Assembly: GCF_000204055.1 (NCBI RefSeq)
Contig: NW_006768775.1
Location: 700,563-764,562 of the forward strand
Length of the DNA stretch: 64,000 nt
Source: Melampsora larici-populina 98AG31
Lineage: Eukaryota; Basidiomycota; Pucciniomycetes; Pucciniales; Melampsoraceae
Reading direction: 5' to 3'
A program made the position numbers and the translations under genes. How positions within the stretch are numbered: position 1 is the stretch's first letter; every line of letters begins with the position of its first letter. The notes under the pieces are model-generated. The model did no database searches. It was not told the DNA's origin and was given only the letters and a program-made list of their open reading frames with translations. Shown piece after piece: positions 1 to 10,348 of the stretch.

Positions 1-32
1 TGCTGACTACGAGTGTGATTCATTTGACTTAG

Positions 33-1404
33 TGAGGAGTTGGAAAGACTGAAGGCTAAAGAAAGACGGCTTCGAACAGCTGCTGAAAATCGGAAGTTGC
101 TTCATCTCACGCAGACACTTATCATACTTGCTGAGGAGATCGATGAGTTAGTGGACGAGCTTGGTGGCGACCATTATCGAGATATGCCCGAACCTTCGAG
201 TGAGAATTTCACTCAATTGTGATCTGTCCAAAATCAATTTTGAAATTGGTTTGTATAATGGTTTCAGCTCCAAAAGGACGACTACTCATAAGGATACGGG
301 TGGCAAAAGCAAAACTTTATGGGGCAAGAGTTGACGTCTTTGAAAGTCAGAAACGAAACGATCAGAGGGAAGGTATGTTTATTACTTTGTGCATTCATTC
401 ACTCACACAAACAACAACTGAATACTAAATCAATGTCTGGTTTCAGGAACTCGTATGCAGCAGAGATCAAAGAAGGTCTTGCGAGACAAGCAAGCAGCTT
501 TGAAGAAAAAATACAACACATTTAAGAAAAACATAACAGCATTTAATAAAGATTACCCGTCTCCTGACCCGTTAGAATGTCCACCTCTTGAAGAGATCCA
601 TAGGCTGGACCTGGCCGATCATTTTTGGGATATTGGTCAGCTGACTCATCCCGATGAAGCCTGGGCCGTCGATCCAGACACACAAGAAGGTATAAAAGCT
701 TACCTGGATTTCACCCATTCTCGGGACGAGATAAGCCGGATCGGTCGAGAATGCAGACAAGCAGCCAAATGGGCGCTTGACATCCAGAATCGACTATCCC
801 TATTGTTGACTGCATTGGAAGTTGAAGGTCAGTCTGAGTTTGACTCATGGGATGTATTTGAAGCTTACCTACCCTTGTTTCCATAGAGAACGATCCAAAT
901 ACTGTTGCAAACAAGTGGTTGGTCAGTGTGGTGGATACAAAGTTCTTAAAACCAGAAGAGCGTTTAGAGGTCAGTAAGAAAGTGTTACAAGCACTACATT
1001 CCAGGCTTACCCAAGACCATGCCCGTTTGTGCATGGTGTGGAACGTCCATTGGAGCAATGTAATGACAAAGACAAATCCTAGCGGGCTTTCAGAAGAGGA
1101 AGAAGCAGAGATTAGAAGACATTGGAGTGCTTTGGTGTCGGAAAGCAGGCTCACCTGGAAAGCTGCTACTGATGCAAATATTGTGGAATCGGTTCCTCTG
1201 GACGAAGGTGAAGAGGAAGAACTCAATCTAGCGCCACTTGATATCAATGATATCGGTGAAGTCGAAGATATTGATATTGACCATCTCAACATTTTGGATG
1301 ACGATGAAGATGAGCAAGGGGAAGGTGGTGAGGCATTTGAAAGTAATGTAATCGATGGAATTGGAGGTGTTGTGGAGGGTTTACTTGGAGGGTTAGCCGG
1401 ATAA
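33..1404 (+). CDS. KDZ-family transposase, C-terminal part (5' end outside window)
   Basis: This is the 3' part of a spliced KDZ (Kyakuja-Dileera-Zisupton) transposase gene; the catalytic core would lie upstream of the window. I read four exons, 33-199, 268-372, 447-827 and 887-1404, joined by GT..AG introns (donors GTGAG, GTATGT, GTCAGT). The reading frame is maintained across all three junctions and ends at TAA 1402-1404. The protein opens with a basic, coiled-coil-like segment (ERLKAKERRLRTAAENRKLL), continues through a Lys-rich helical region and a W-rich segment (FWDIGQLTHPDEAW, then CRQAAKWALD), and ends in a very acidic tail plus a Gly-rich end (GGVVEGLLGGLAG). This layout is the usual C-terminal region of rust KDZ proteins. 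No stop or frameshift is visible in this part, so the copy may be intact at its 3' end. Family assignment rests on recalled resemblance only. Confidence 0.6.
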
Positions 1405-1698
1405 AGTATATTAATGTGAACGAGGCGGTTTTGGTGGTTTTGTGATTGTTTTTGATTTGTTTGATATATTTATTAGCTTTGTCCAAATTTGTTGATGCCT
1501 TGTGATCGAATGAGAAATCTTGTGACTGATGTCTAAGTGGGAGTCGTCGGTGTCGTATTCCAATCAAGCTGTTCAAGTGAGTTGAGTGCTGTGGGAAGAT
1601 TAGAGTAGGAAATGGGTGAGACCGAGTCTCAACTCTCAGAAGGCCTCAAGTCTATCCACGGGGTGACATGGTGTACCCGGGGTAGAGGTATCTTACCA

Positions 1699-1836
1699 CA
1701 GAGCACTCTGAGGTGTGAGCAGAGCGCTCTGAGGTGTGAGCAGAGCGCTCTGAGGTGTGAGCAGAGCGCTCTGAGATGTGAGCAGAGCGCTCTGAGATGT
1801 GAGCAGAGCGCTCTGAGATGTGTACAGAGCGCTCTG
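1699..1836. repeat. 21-bp tandem repeat with palindromic core
   Basis: Six full units of 21 bp and a partial seventh, each of the form CAGAGCGCTCTGAGRTGTGAG. Every unit but the first carries the perfect palindrome AGAGCGCTCT. The array begins about 300 bases after the KDZ stop codon and is followed by further hairpins (CCAGAGC..GCTCTGG near 1893-1917). Its position and palindromes suggest subterminal or terminal-repeat DNA of the KDZ element. The long ORFs read across it on both strands are by-products of the 21-bp (7-codon) period. Confidence 0.8.
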
Positions 1837-2600
1837 GTGAACTTGGTGGGAATTTTGGTCTGTGTGGACTTGTAATGTTTTGAGAGGGGTGCTCCAGAGC
1901 GTCTGTGTGCTCTGGCACCAAGAGACCGGCTTCCAAGTCGGTCATAAGTCTCCCTGTATGATCGACTTGTATGTCTCTTTGTACAGGTGCTACAGGTGGT
2001 TGTATTCACATGGCTGACAATTCTTGCTGCAGGACCCCGCCAGCATTGACCCTGCAGAAGTGAAACTTTGGAAAGACTTTTGAAGGGCTATCAAGATCAT
2101 GCAGCAACACTCTGGAGCCCTGCGTGTAATCAAGCAAAATTATGCAGTCAAGATGGTACCGCCCAACAAGCCGCAAGGTACTATGAGAGCATTTGGTCAC
2201 AGATCATCTGAGCGTGCTGGACAAGATCAAAGCGGAACAGTCATTGGTTTGTTTACCTTCACCTTTTCACATGAGGATCTTTCCAGAAACTTAATATGTT
2301 CCATGTTTTAACACCCGCAACCTATGCCAAAAATTCAGCTACCAGCGAGGATCCAGCCAAACTAGACAAGGATGAAGCCCGCCAAGATGAACGTCCTTGG
2401 GTGGTGGACGTTCATGATGAAAGGACTTATTCTTTATCTCTATTTGTGTATGATTCCAGCAAGAAACTGGCAGACGAGACTGATGCCCCATGTGTTTAAG
2501 ATGATAATTTTGTGAGCAAAGTATTTTTGTAATTTTTTGGAATTTTTAAGAGCAACAAATTTTGGAATACAAGTTGAAATGAAAGAATTTACTCCTCATT
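1837..2600. other. No intact gene; possible decayed coding fragments
   Basis: This stretch holds only short open frames with stops (for example 2040-2235 and 2296-2499, plus strand). Neither resembles a family I recognise. The first part contains small hairpins that may belong to the end of the KDZ element to the left. Confidence 0.3.
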
Positions 2601-3202
2601 TTACACCATGTGCTGATCTCTTGCTGGAATGTGAGTTTGTTCCCCAGATTTACCTCCATACAACAGCTCCATCTCCTCCCATATACTTAATTGTGCTATT
2701 ATTGGGCAGAGCAACCCAAAATGCTTGCATATCCTATTGCATTTGCGCTGGTATAGAAATTCTCCAAGCCTTTCCTTCCAGTGTTTCCATCGCACCAAGC
2801 CATACTGGGTTATGGGTGAAACAAACAGTCAGGCAAACATTTTGCATACAAGCACCAATCTACTTACTTGCTTGGATCCACAATCAAAAGGTCTGTCAAT
2901 ACCAAACCCACCCCCTGAAGATCCGCAACCATTCTTCTTACGTTATAGTGTTTATGATACCAATGACTGAGAGCTTTCATTACATCATTGACAAAAGGAC
3001 TTTCAGAACCCCGGAGTTCAAAGTTGTGATTGCTGGTATACTTGCAGTATTGTGTAACATCAAGTACTTCTTCAAAGAAATAAGCACATTCAGTGGTAGC
3101 ACCGCTTCCCGCATAGACCGGAAAGTTTTGAACCATTGGGAAAATAAAACACAGGATTGAGCAAGCTTGAAGAAAGTGTATTGATTCATTTGACTCACAC
3201 AA
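2601..3202 (-). pseudogene. Alpha-kinase (atypical kinase) domain fragment
   Basis: Read on the minus strand, the upstream exon (about 3110 down to 2866) gives YTSNHNFELRG, ALSHWYHKH and MVADLQGVG..LTD..IVDPSK. The last is the alpha-kinase signature segment in which a D-x-QGVG motif precedes the loop ending in DP. A GTAAGT donor follows. After an intron ending CCCAG at about 2811, the next exon reads LGEFLYQRKCNRICKHFGL, matching the family's C-terminal zinc-binding CNxxC segment. The protein then stops after about 45 further residues. The N-terminal ATP-binding half is missing: upstream sequence (above 3200) is satellite DNA. I therefore read it as a truncated relic. Alpha-kinases are multi-copy in rust fungi, which is general knowledge. 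Whether it is transcribed cannot be judged here. Confidence 0.6.
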
Positions 3203-3840
3203 ATGTTGAAAAGAAGATTGAAGCCAATTGAAGAATACTAAAGAAGATCAAAGGAGATCGAGGGATATCAAAGATGATTGAAGATGATTGAAGATGATTG
3301 ACGCCGATTGAAGAATACAAAAGAAGCAGGTTTAATCCAATTGAAGAGTACTAAAGAAGAATATTGAAGCCGATTGATGAATACTCAAGGAGATTGAAGC
3401 CGATTGAAGAATACTAAAGAAGATTGAAGGTATCAAAGAAGATTACAGAAGATTGAAGCTGATTGACAAATACTAAAGAAGATGGAAGCCGATTGAAGAA
3501 GATTGAAGAATACTAAAGAAGATTGAAGCTTATAAAAGAAGATTACAGAAGATTGAAGCCGATCCAAGAAGATTGAAGTAGGGTGAAGCCAATCAACGAA
3601 GGGTGAAGAAGATAAAGAAGATGGAAGCTGATAAAAGAAGATTACAGAAGATTGAAGCCAATCCAAGAAAATTGAAGAAGGGTGAAGAAGATGGAAGACG
3701 ATTGAAGAAGATAAAGAAGATTGAAGCTGATAGAAGAAGATTACAGAGGATTCAAGCCGATCCAAGAAGATTGAAGAAGGGTGAAGACAATCAAAGAAGG
3801 ATGAAGAAGAGTGACAACAATCAAAGAAGTTCAGTGTAGT
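3203..3840. repeat. Degenerate purine-rich tandem repeat (GAAGATTGAAGCCGATT type)
   Basis: More than 600 bases built from imperfect copies of GAAGATTGAAGCCGATTGAA with variable spacers such as ATACTAAA. The plus strand is nearly all purine plus T, giving a strong strand asymmetry and long spurious ORFs (a Lys/Glu/Arg-rich one on plus, a Ser/Phe-rich one on minus). No gene is supported. Confidence 0.85.
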
Positions 3841-4457
3841 GTAGGTTTTGTTGAACAAGGTGGATGGGTGGAGACTATGACAAAAGATGGATGAATGTGG
3901 ATGAATGACTGGCCAATATAAGATGATCGGTGATGGTGTGTGGTGTATGGGTTGTGTGATTGGTTGAGAGGTAGAGAGGTAGAGAGGTGGTTTGTACAAT
4001 TTTCATCATCTAATGTGAAGTTTTCATCTTTGGGGTCTTCTTTTATGGTTTGTTAATTGTTGTTTTTTGATTATCGACATTTGTTTTTTGATTTTCGACT
4101 TTTGTTTTTTTGATTTTTGAATTTTGTTTTCCTCTTTTGTGGCTTTCCTGGTACTTTTTGTGTCAATGCGACAATGGGGTGACAAATGTTGAGTTTCAAG
4201 TTGTCAATCTACTGAAATTTGGGCCGTAACCTGGTCTGAAAGTGGTTTGTGCCATGACTTTTACTCCAGTACAGGGGTTTTTGCCCTGTATTTGAATATT
4301 TTCTGTAGTTTTGTCTTTGATTTTTGAATTTCGCACCCGGGAATTGTGATTTTTGATTTTTGATTTTTGCATTGTCACCTTGACACCTCTCGCATTCCGT
4401 AGTGGCCCTATTTCATCTTGACATTATGAACTGACTCGTCGTACTTCTATGTTTCTA
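3841..4457. other. AT-rich spacer with T-rich runs
   Basis: No gene seen. Two stretches, about 4045-4135 and 4310-4370, repeat the motif TTTTTGATTTTTGA. A possible splice acceptor (TTTCTAG at about 4452-4458) immediately precedes the open frame of the USP-like gene. Confidence 0.4.
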
Positions 4458-4495
4458 GGTCGGGACATTGTACCGTTGTACAAGGCTTTGTCCAG

Positions 4496-6542
4496 TTGCT
4501 TCTCTTTACGGAATCTTTGAAGAAGGACTTCAACCATATTCTCCGTGGCATCTCTGTCAAATACGGGAAAAACTGGGACTCTGTCGTGGAGACTTTAGGC
4601 TGGTCCAAAGAACGAAGTCGAAGGAAAGGAGAAGCCAATGACGGCCGTCCCCCAGACACAACCGATGCTCTCATCTGTCCAAAAAAGCTTGGCCGTCCTG
4701 CCGGCTCTGGTAATGTAAACCGGGATCCCCACTCATCTTACCAATCATACTCAGAAAGTAACAACCTTGGCAAGAGGAATCGTTGTTGGGAAACGGCGGG
4801 TTTGGAAACTTTGTTTCCTACTTTTTCTCCTTTGTGGATGCAAGGCTCGAATGGCAAGGGTAAAGATATTGCATCAAAACTCATACAACACTTTTCCTCA
4901 TGAGCTTCCGCGGAGATGCATCAAGGTTCTCACATGAAATCGGTACTGTCTCGCGGCTTGAAATCCTTGCAGTCAGCAATCCAACAAATCTCACCAGATT
5001 CTTTCATCACGGATCATTTCTGTTCCTCCAACCTATTCATGGATTACCTTCTGATGGATAAACGTGGGAAACACCCTACGGCGATTGGGCGTCATTACTC
5101 TTTCAAACTTCAACTTGATCATCAATGCCCCAAGTTCCCTTCACATCAAGACAGCGACACTCTCATCAAGGCTAAGGTGGTGCTCACAACCAGTCTATTC
5201 CACGATGCGAACTTGAACTATGCCGATGTCGGTCAACTGTTGTCTGTATGGCAGGATGAAGGTCTCTTCTCAACGATTGCTCGATGTTGTCCTACCTGCC
5301 TCTCCACCTTTAATCAGCTAAACTCTCAAAGGGGACGAGAACCATCGGAAGATAATGAAGTTACTCATATTGAGATTGATCCCTCCTCTGATGTCCCTCG
5401 CTTCTATCAACGGTCTCGCTTAGATTTTACCTCCAATCCAATGAATATTTACTTTCACCTTTCAGGTGTTGCAGGACTTACCAAGGACGACCAAGAGAAA
5501 TTCATGGGCGACATGCAGTGGCCTGAATCAATTACTATCAACAAAGTTGAATATCAGATAGTCTCGCGAGGGTTCTGGGGTCACAATCACTATTGGGCCA
5601 AGGTTGTCAGACATGTCGACGGCGCACGGGGTGTTTGGTTCTATGACGATCGCCGGGACGACGGGCGGGCCCAGCTGCTGGGTCGAGAGCTCAGCCGTCA
5701 ACCAGTTGGCTTGTTTACGCACGCAAGCCTACCGCTGACGAACAGAAGGCCATTGATCGTGACATAGCCAGGATCATTCAAAAGAATCCGGATTCTTTCG
5801 GCGATGTACCTTTTGTTTCTGCCGCAGTCGTAGACGGGGATGATGATCATCAGATTGAAGTATCACAGGTGGCTGAGGTTCCACCTGTGGAACCAACATC
5901 CGGCAACTTTCTCACCGGTGCCGAAATGGCCAGCGACGCAAGGCAGGTCTTTGCGTCCACATGTAAGTGTCTATTCTATCACTTGCCTTCGTTGATAAAC
6001 CACACTTACTGATGCCCATTTCTCTATTAGGTCCTCCAGTGGTCGGTGTGCCCATTGGGGAAGTTAGTCTACATGCCCCTTCCCGTGCGTTATTGCAAGG
6101 ATCCAAACCAAAACATGTTTCCAATGGAGCTGATGGTAAGTGAAATTGTTCAATCCTTATGTGCATGGCCTCATCAATCACTAATACATTTGGTCAAGCC
6201 GATGAACGGGATATTCTGGCGAAGGAAGCCTTTAAGCATTTCCCATCATCAACGAAAGTCGACGAGGCGCCAAAAACTCACAACAAGCAGTTAGATCCGG
6301 TAAAAGATTCTGTTACCCTCCGCCTTTGGATTAAACGTCCAGCCCCCGATTCCAGCCCTATCAAGTCTCTGTCTCCATCGCCTCAGAAAGAGCTGGTGAA
6401 TAGGAAAACCTCAAGGGGCAAGAAAGGCCTAGGTAAACAAGCTCCCCCAATGCTGGAACTAGGTGTCGTGGTCAAAAAAGAGCCTGGGTTAAAGGAGGAG
6501 TCTAATAAGGCTAAGGCCAAGGGTAAAAAGAAAAAGTATTAG
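4496..6542 (+). pseudogene. USP-like (ubiquitin-specific protease fold) cysteine peptidase gene, disrupted
   Basis: The frame contains NLGKRNRCWETAGLETL at about 4768-4818, which resembles the USP Cys box (Asn oxyanion residue just before the catalytic Cys). Near 5566-5646 it has GHNHYWAKVVR followed by GVWFYDD, which resembles the His box and following D/N. Between them are basic and hydrophobic stretches typical of multi-copy transposon-associated peptidases in rusts. Two lesions are seen. One is an in-frame TGA at 4901-4903, with the same frame resuming directly after it. The other is a frame change near 5700-5712, after which the other frame continues (WLVYARKPTADEQKA..). Two clean introns follow (donors GTAAGTG at about 5962 and 6135, the second acceptor before 6199), and then a Lys-rich tail ends at 6542. 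The start is uncertain; 4496 is a TTG, so an upstream exon is likely. Function as a deubiquitinase is inferred from two motifs only. Confidence 0.5.
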
Positions 6543-7702
6543 TTTATATTATAGCAGTTTCTTCAATCAATATAGATTGATGAGTCCCGCGATGGTAAGC
6601 GCGGTTTTCCTTCGTAATTAAATTGTTTCTGTGTCTTCTTGTATGTTGTGAGTTTCAGGGCGGCCTTGATGAAATGCACAGTGGCCAATTAAGTGGTGGA
6701 CATTGACGTGGTCAGCACTTTGATTTGCTGTGAGAGATAATGAGAATCGTGAGCAAAAGAGAAAGAACTGTCAGAAAATGAAGGAGGTGACATGGCTACG
6801 TAAAGCCATCCACATGACTTTTTTTTTCCTAAGTCATTCTGTGTAAATGATTCTGTGTAAAATTGTATCTCGCCGGGTGTCTCCTCGAAATTGGCACTCC
6901 AGCGGTTTACACTGCTAATTGAGTGTATTCGTCTTGGAGTGCAAAAGTAGAGTTTGGCCGGGGAAGATGCATTTTTACACTGATGGTTTTTGCACTGCAT
7001 CAGGAGTGTAAATATATCAGGTGCAAAAATGTATCTGGCCGGTGTATATTTTAAATTTTACACTCGGTCATTTACACTTCAAATATTTACACATCAAAAA
7101 TTGGGCCGGATCGAGTGCAAAATTCAACTTTGCCACAGGTCATGTTCATTTTTACACTCGAAGGGATTTACACTCCAGATTGAGTGTAAATCGTCCAGTG
7201 TAAAAATCTCTTCACCAATAAACTAATCATCCCAAAGCCAAAACTTCGGCTGGTCAAAACTTGAATTTTCACAGCTGAAACACAGTGAATTTGTCGATTT
7301 TGTTTGCATTTGTGTATTTTGTTGGAATCCATTGTTCGCCTTTAATATGAATGATGAATGATCAACAATAAGCACTATAGATGTTGGAACAGTAAAAGAA
7401 AATAGACCAAGAATAAAGGTAGTTCTATAATGAGTTGATGAGTTAACAGAAATATTGTTAGTTTGGGAGAGGTGGATTGATTTGGAAAGTTTAACAAAGT
7501 CAGGAACCACGAGTCTTTTTGTAGAGTTAAAATGAACACTTACAAAGCAGGAATCACAACATTTGGAGTGTTATTGTCAACAGGGATTTGATTTGGTGAA
7601 TGTATTGAGATGCTGCTTGGGGCTTTATTCCACAAGAAAGGGATGGGTGTCTTATATAAACATCCATCTCTGCAAAGTATAAATAAGGAAATGAGGAAAG
7701 GT
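6543..7702. repeat. Non-coding spacer with a cluster of TTTACACT/AGTGTAAA motifs
   Basis: No convincing gene. From about 6838 to 7207 the octamer-like motif GTGTAAA and its complement TTTACAC recur many times in both orientations, often as GAGTGTAAA or TTTACACTC. This gives several potential hairpins. The cluster may be a MITE or the subterminal part of a DNA transposon. No clear outer inverted repeat or duplication was found. 7208-7702 holds nothing recognisable. Confidence 0.5.
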
Positions 7703-7704
7703 TA

Positions 7705-7735
7705 CAGTCGCTAAAGGCAGTTTACAGCTACCCCT
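7705..7735 (+). repeat. Left terminal inverted repeat of the Tc1/mariner-like element
   Basis: 31-bp terminus starting CAGTCGCTAAAGGCAGTTTA and preceded by TA. It matches the inverted right terminus at 37139-37169 with a single C/T difference (CAGTCG against CAGTTG), itself a CpG-to-TpG change. Confidence 0.8.
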
Positions 7736-8211
7736 CGCGGGCAAAATTGAAATTTCAACTTTGACCCGGTCTTTCCCTGCGTCAAAGTTACACTACGTTT
7801 TGTACGAGGACATTTGTGTAACAGGCTGAATGAGCTTGTTCCAAAAATATATATAAAAAACAAAAATTTTGTATGGTTCAAAAGTTGATATTTTTTTAAT
7901 GGTGGATGGTACCCAAAGGCACGACGGTACCGTCTGTTTCCACGATGAGAGACGGGGTCGGACTATGGGGCGTGGGAGAAAATAGCCTTAGGTCGAGGGC
8001 AGGTTTCTCCCGACGTGAGGTTGAAGATTGCAAGGCAAAGTGAAAATCCTTTCACTTGCTCTATCTTCCCCACACGAAGACTTCCCCAGAGTCGATTATC
8101 CCGTACTCAACGCTGGAAAATCTTCGCACTCTCGTCTCTCTCCTTTAAGCTTCTAGCTTAAAAACTCTTCTTTTCGAAAATCATTCCTCAATTCAGTTCT
8201 CTTTACGCAAC
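7736..8211. other. Subterminal DNA and 5' leader of the YR retroelement
   Basis: The boundary between the Tc1-like element and the YR retroelement lies somewhere here; I could not place it. A perfect 8-bp hairpin (AAGTGAAA-ATCC-TTTCACTT, about 8038-8057) and a run of CG-rich sequence from about 7905 onward suggest that the retroelement begins near 7900. Confidence 0.35.
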
Positions 8212-10120
8212 ATGTCAACCGAGGAATCTAACACTTCTAACACTGAGAGTTTTAGCGAGATGTTGAGAAGATCAAGTGCGAGATTACGAGGCGGGTCTGT
8301 CCCTCCGTTGGACTCTGAACAAACCGTCAACCCCCCATTGGGATCCGACCAACCAACTGCTGATACCACGACAAACAGCCAAAGGGGTAAAAGTCGGGGA
8401 AGAGGCCGCCGTAACGCTAGAGGTTCTGCGAGGCCAACTATGGGAAACGCGAACTCGGGAGATGGAACCCCAGCTGTAACACTCACAGTTCCTGGATCAA
8501 ACGGGAACGGTAATTCGACCCCTGCATCATCATCGAACCCAGAAGTTCAAGGAGGCGGATTGTCAACAACCAACCGGGCAAGTTCAGGTGGTTCAACACC
8601 CCAAGATTCGAATTGTACCTTGGTAATCCATCCACCGGGTTCGGCGTTGATATCCGAAGATAACGTTGGGAATAATGCTACCGGTAAGCATCCATCACAG
8701 TGAACCACCTAGAGTGACGCCGCAAAACGGGAAGTTACTACCACGGACTGTGCTGCCACCTCAGGGTGATGCCTCGTTAGAGAAGTTCTTACGAAGGACA
8801 ATACTAAGACGTGGAATTCTTTCCTTGCCCTGCCCAGTGCCTAAGTCACCCCCACGCAGAAACACAGTCTCGTCAGTCGTCGTTAGCCCTCCGAAAGGAA
8901 TGCACTCCTGGTTGGCCGCAAACGGCTTTTCAATCGTGGATACCGCAGGACGAGTAGCACCGCGTGGACTCACTGCAGCCCTAGGATGCCCACCGAAGTC
9001 TCTCCCGGCGCCAGATGTCACGACTACTGCCGCCAACCCACCAGGGAAGTCTGCCAACCCAGCTTCCAGGCGTCCTCCTTGTTTTGACTTAACCAAAGAT
9101 ACCGACGACGATATAAGTCCGTCATCAAAGGACACTGAAGCTTCAAAGTCTGCGGCTAAATCAAAACCGGAAGTCAGTACGAATGGTATAGAAAATACTG
9201 GTTTCGTCAGCCTCTCTAAACACTGGCATGAGAAACTCCTACCTCTTGTGGGATACGTCCCTTTGTCCATCTTCAACATCAATTGGTTGAAGGGAGATTT
9301 ACTTCGCACAACGTCCCGGCCACGAACCTCAAAGGACAAAGACGATAAATATGTTGGTCTGTCAGTTCCTGAAGAATGGAAGATGTCTTTTGGGGAGTGG
9401 GTAACGGCTTTCGACCTTTTCGTGACTTACTTGGAACACTACGACCATGGCGCCCTGGCCAAACGATTCAGGCTCCACAAAGAAAACATGTTCGCGATTA
9501 TGCGGGAACAAAGGAGCTGGCCAATGGCTTTCAGATACGATATGGCTGTCAGGACCGTTGTGCTTACCATTAGAAACTCAGACGGCAAAATCGCTGACCC
9601 AGGAGATCGTAATGAGATTATCGAGCGAGATGCCCGCCTCGACTCGGAGAGGTTGGGAGATTTCGACCCTTGGTTTGCCGACTGTAACCCCTATGCAGAC
9701 GGACAGGTCAAGTCCCACATCGACCCAATCACCGGTGAGAAGCGGCGTTATCATGACAACTCCTTTGGATCAAGTGGCGACCACTCAATGAGCTCTACTT
9801 ACGGCAAACCGAATGCTAGGTCCTGGGCCTTTGCCAACCAGAATGTTTATGATGGTCCAGGGGGTGTTAATTTTAATGACGCTGAAGACAGAAGTTTTGG
9901 TGGTCGTAGAAATTGTGGTCGTGGTAGAGGTGGTCGCTGGAATGGTGGTGGGGGTAGTCGCAATACTTCTCCTAGAGGTCGTCGGGGAAACGATGATTAC
10001 GAGAATCGTAGAGCTGAAGGCAGCAATTCTTGGAAGCGCGAGGAGAAGTGTGATGACCGCCGCGGCGATGAGCGCGGTCCTGTTGGCCCCAAATACGGAG
10101 GAAATGGCAAGGCAAAGTAA
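8212..10120 (+). CDS. Gag-like ORF of YR retroelement (two overlapping frames)
   Basis: The first frame (8212-8703, ATG) encodes a Ser/Thr/Asn-rich, low-complexity N-terminal region. The second lies in the +1 frame and overlaps it by about 38 nt (open from 8666, first ATG 8675, end 10120). It has a Pro/Ser-rich linker, a folded region around EWKMSFGEWVTAFDLFVTYL, and an Arg/Gly-rich RNA-binding tail (RNCGRGRGGRWNGGGG and repeats). This organisation fits a nucleic-acid-binding Gag-like protein preceding the RT. The frame change near 8670-8703 is either programmed +1 frameshifting or an indel; the GTAAGC..CACAG pair there would give only a 17-nt intron and does not restore the frame. Codon use is richer in G+C than the flanks, as in the rest of the element. 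Confidence 0.5.
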
Positions 10121-10348
10121 GCCCTTTGGAACCATTGTGCCATGTTGTCATTGTCTCAAGCCGTTTAGTAAAGTTTTTTAAAAAAAAAAAAAAAAAAAAA
10201 GAAAGTCGTATTCTTACGCATTGGTGTGTGTACCCACCATAAAGTGTGTATCCGCACAACCAGAGTCCTATCTCATTATTTCTTGAAGTGCATGATATGC
10301 CGTTGTTGTCTTAAGACTTGACCGATCTTCTTTAGCTCATATGACCTT
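10121..10348. other. Spacer with A-homopolymer
   Basis: Short interval between the Gag-like and RT frames, with a T6/A21-type homopolymer at about 10174-10200. No gene. The homopolymer is internal to the element, so it is not a 3' poly(A) tail of the copy as a whole. Confidence 0.5.

Noticed and set aside
1612..2009. Long ORFs with LRCEQSA or SERSAHI repeats on both strands
   Set aside because: They are produced by the 21-bp tandem array.
3433..3999. Ser/Phe-rich 188-codon minus-strand ORF
   Set aside because: Runs through the purine-rich satellite and has simple composition; no support as a gene.
8679..8695. GTAAGC..CACAG pair as an intron joining the two Gag-like frames
   Set aside because: Only 17 bases long and its removal leads to an early stop.
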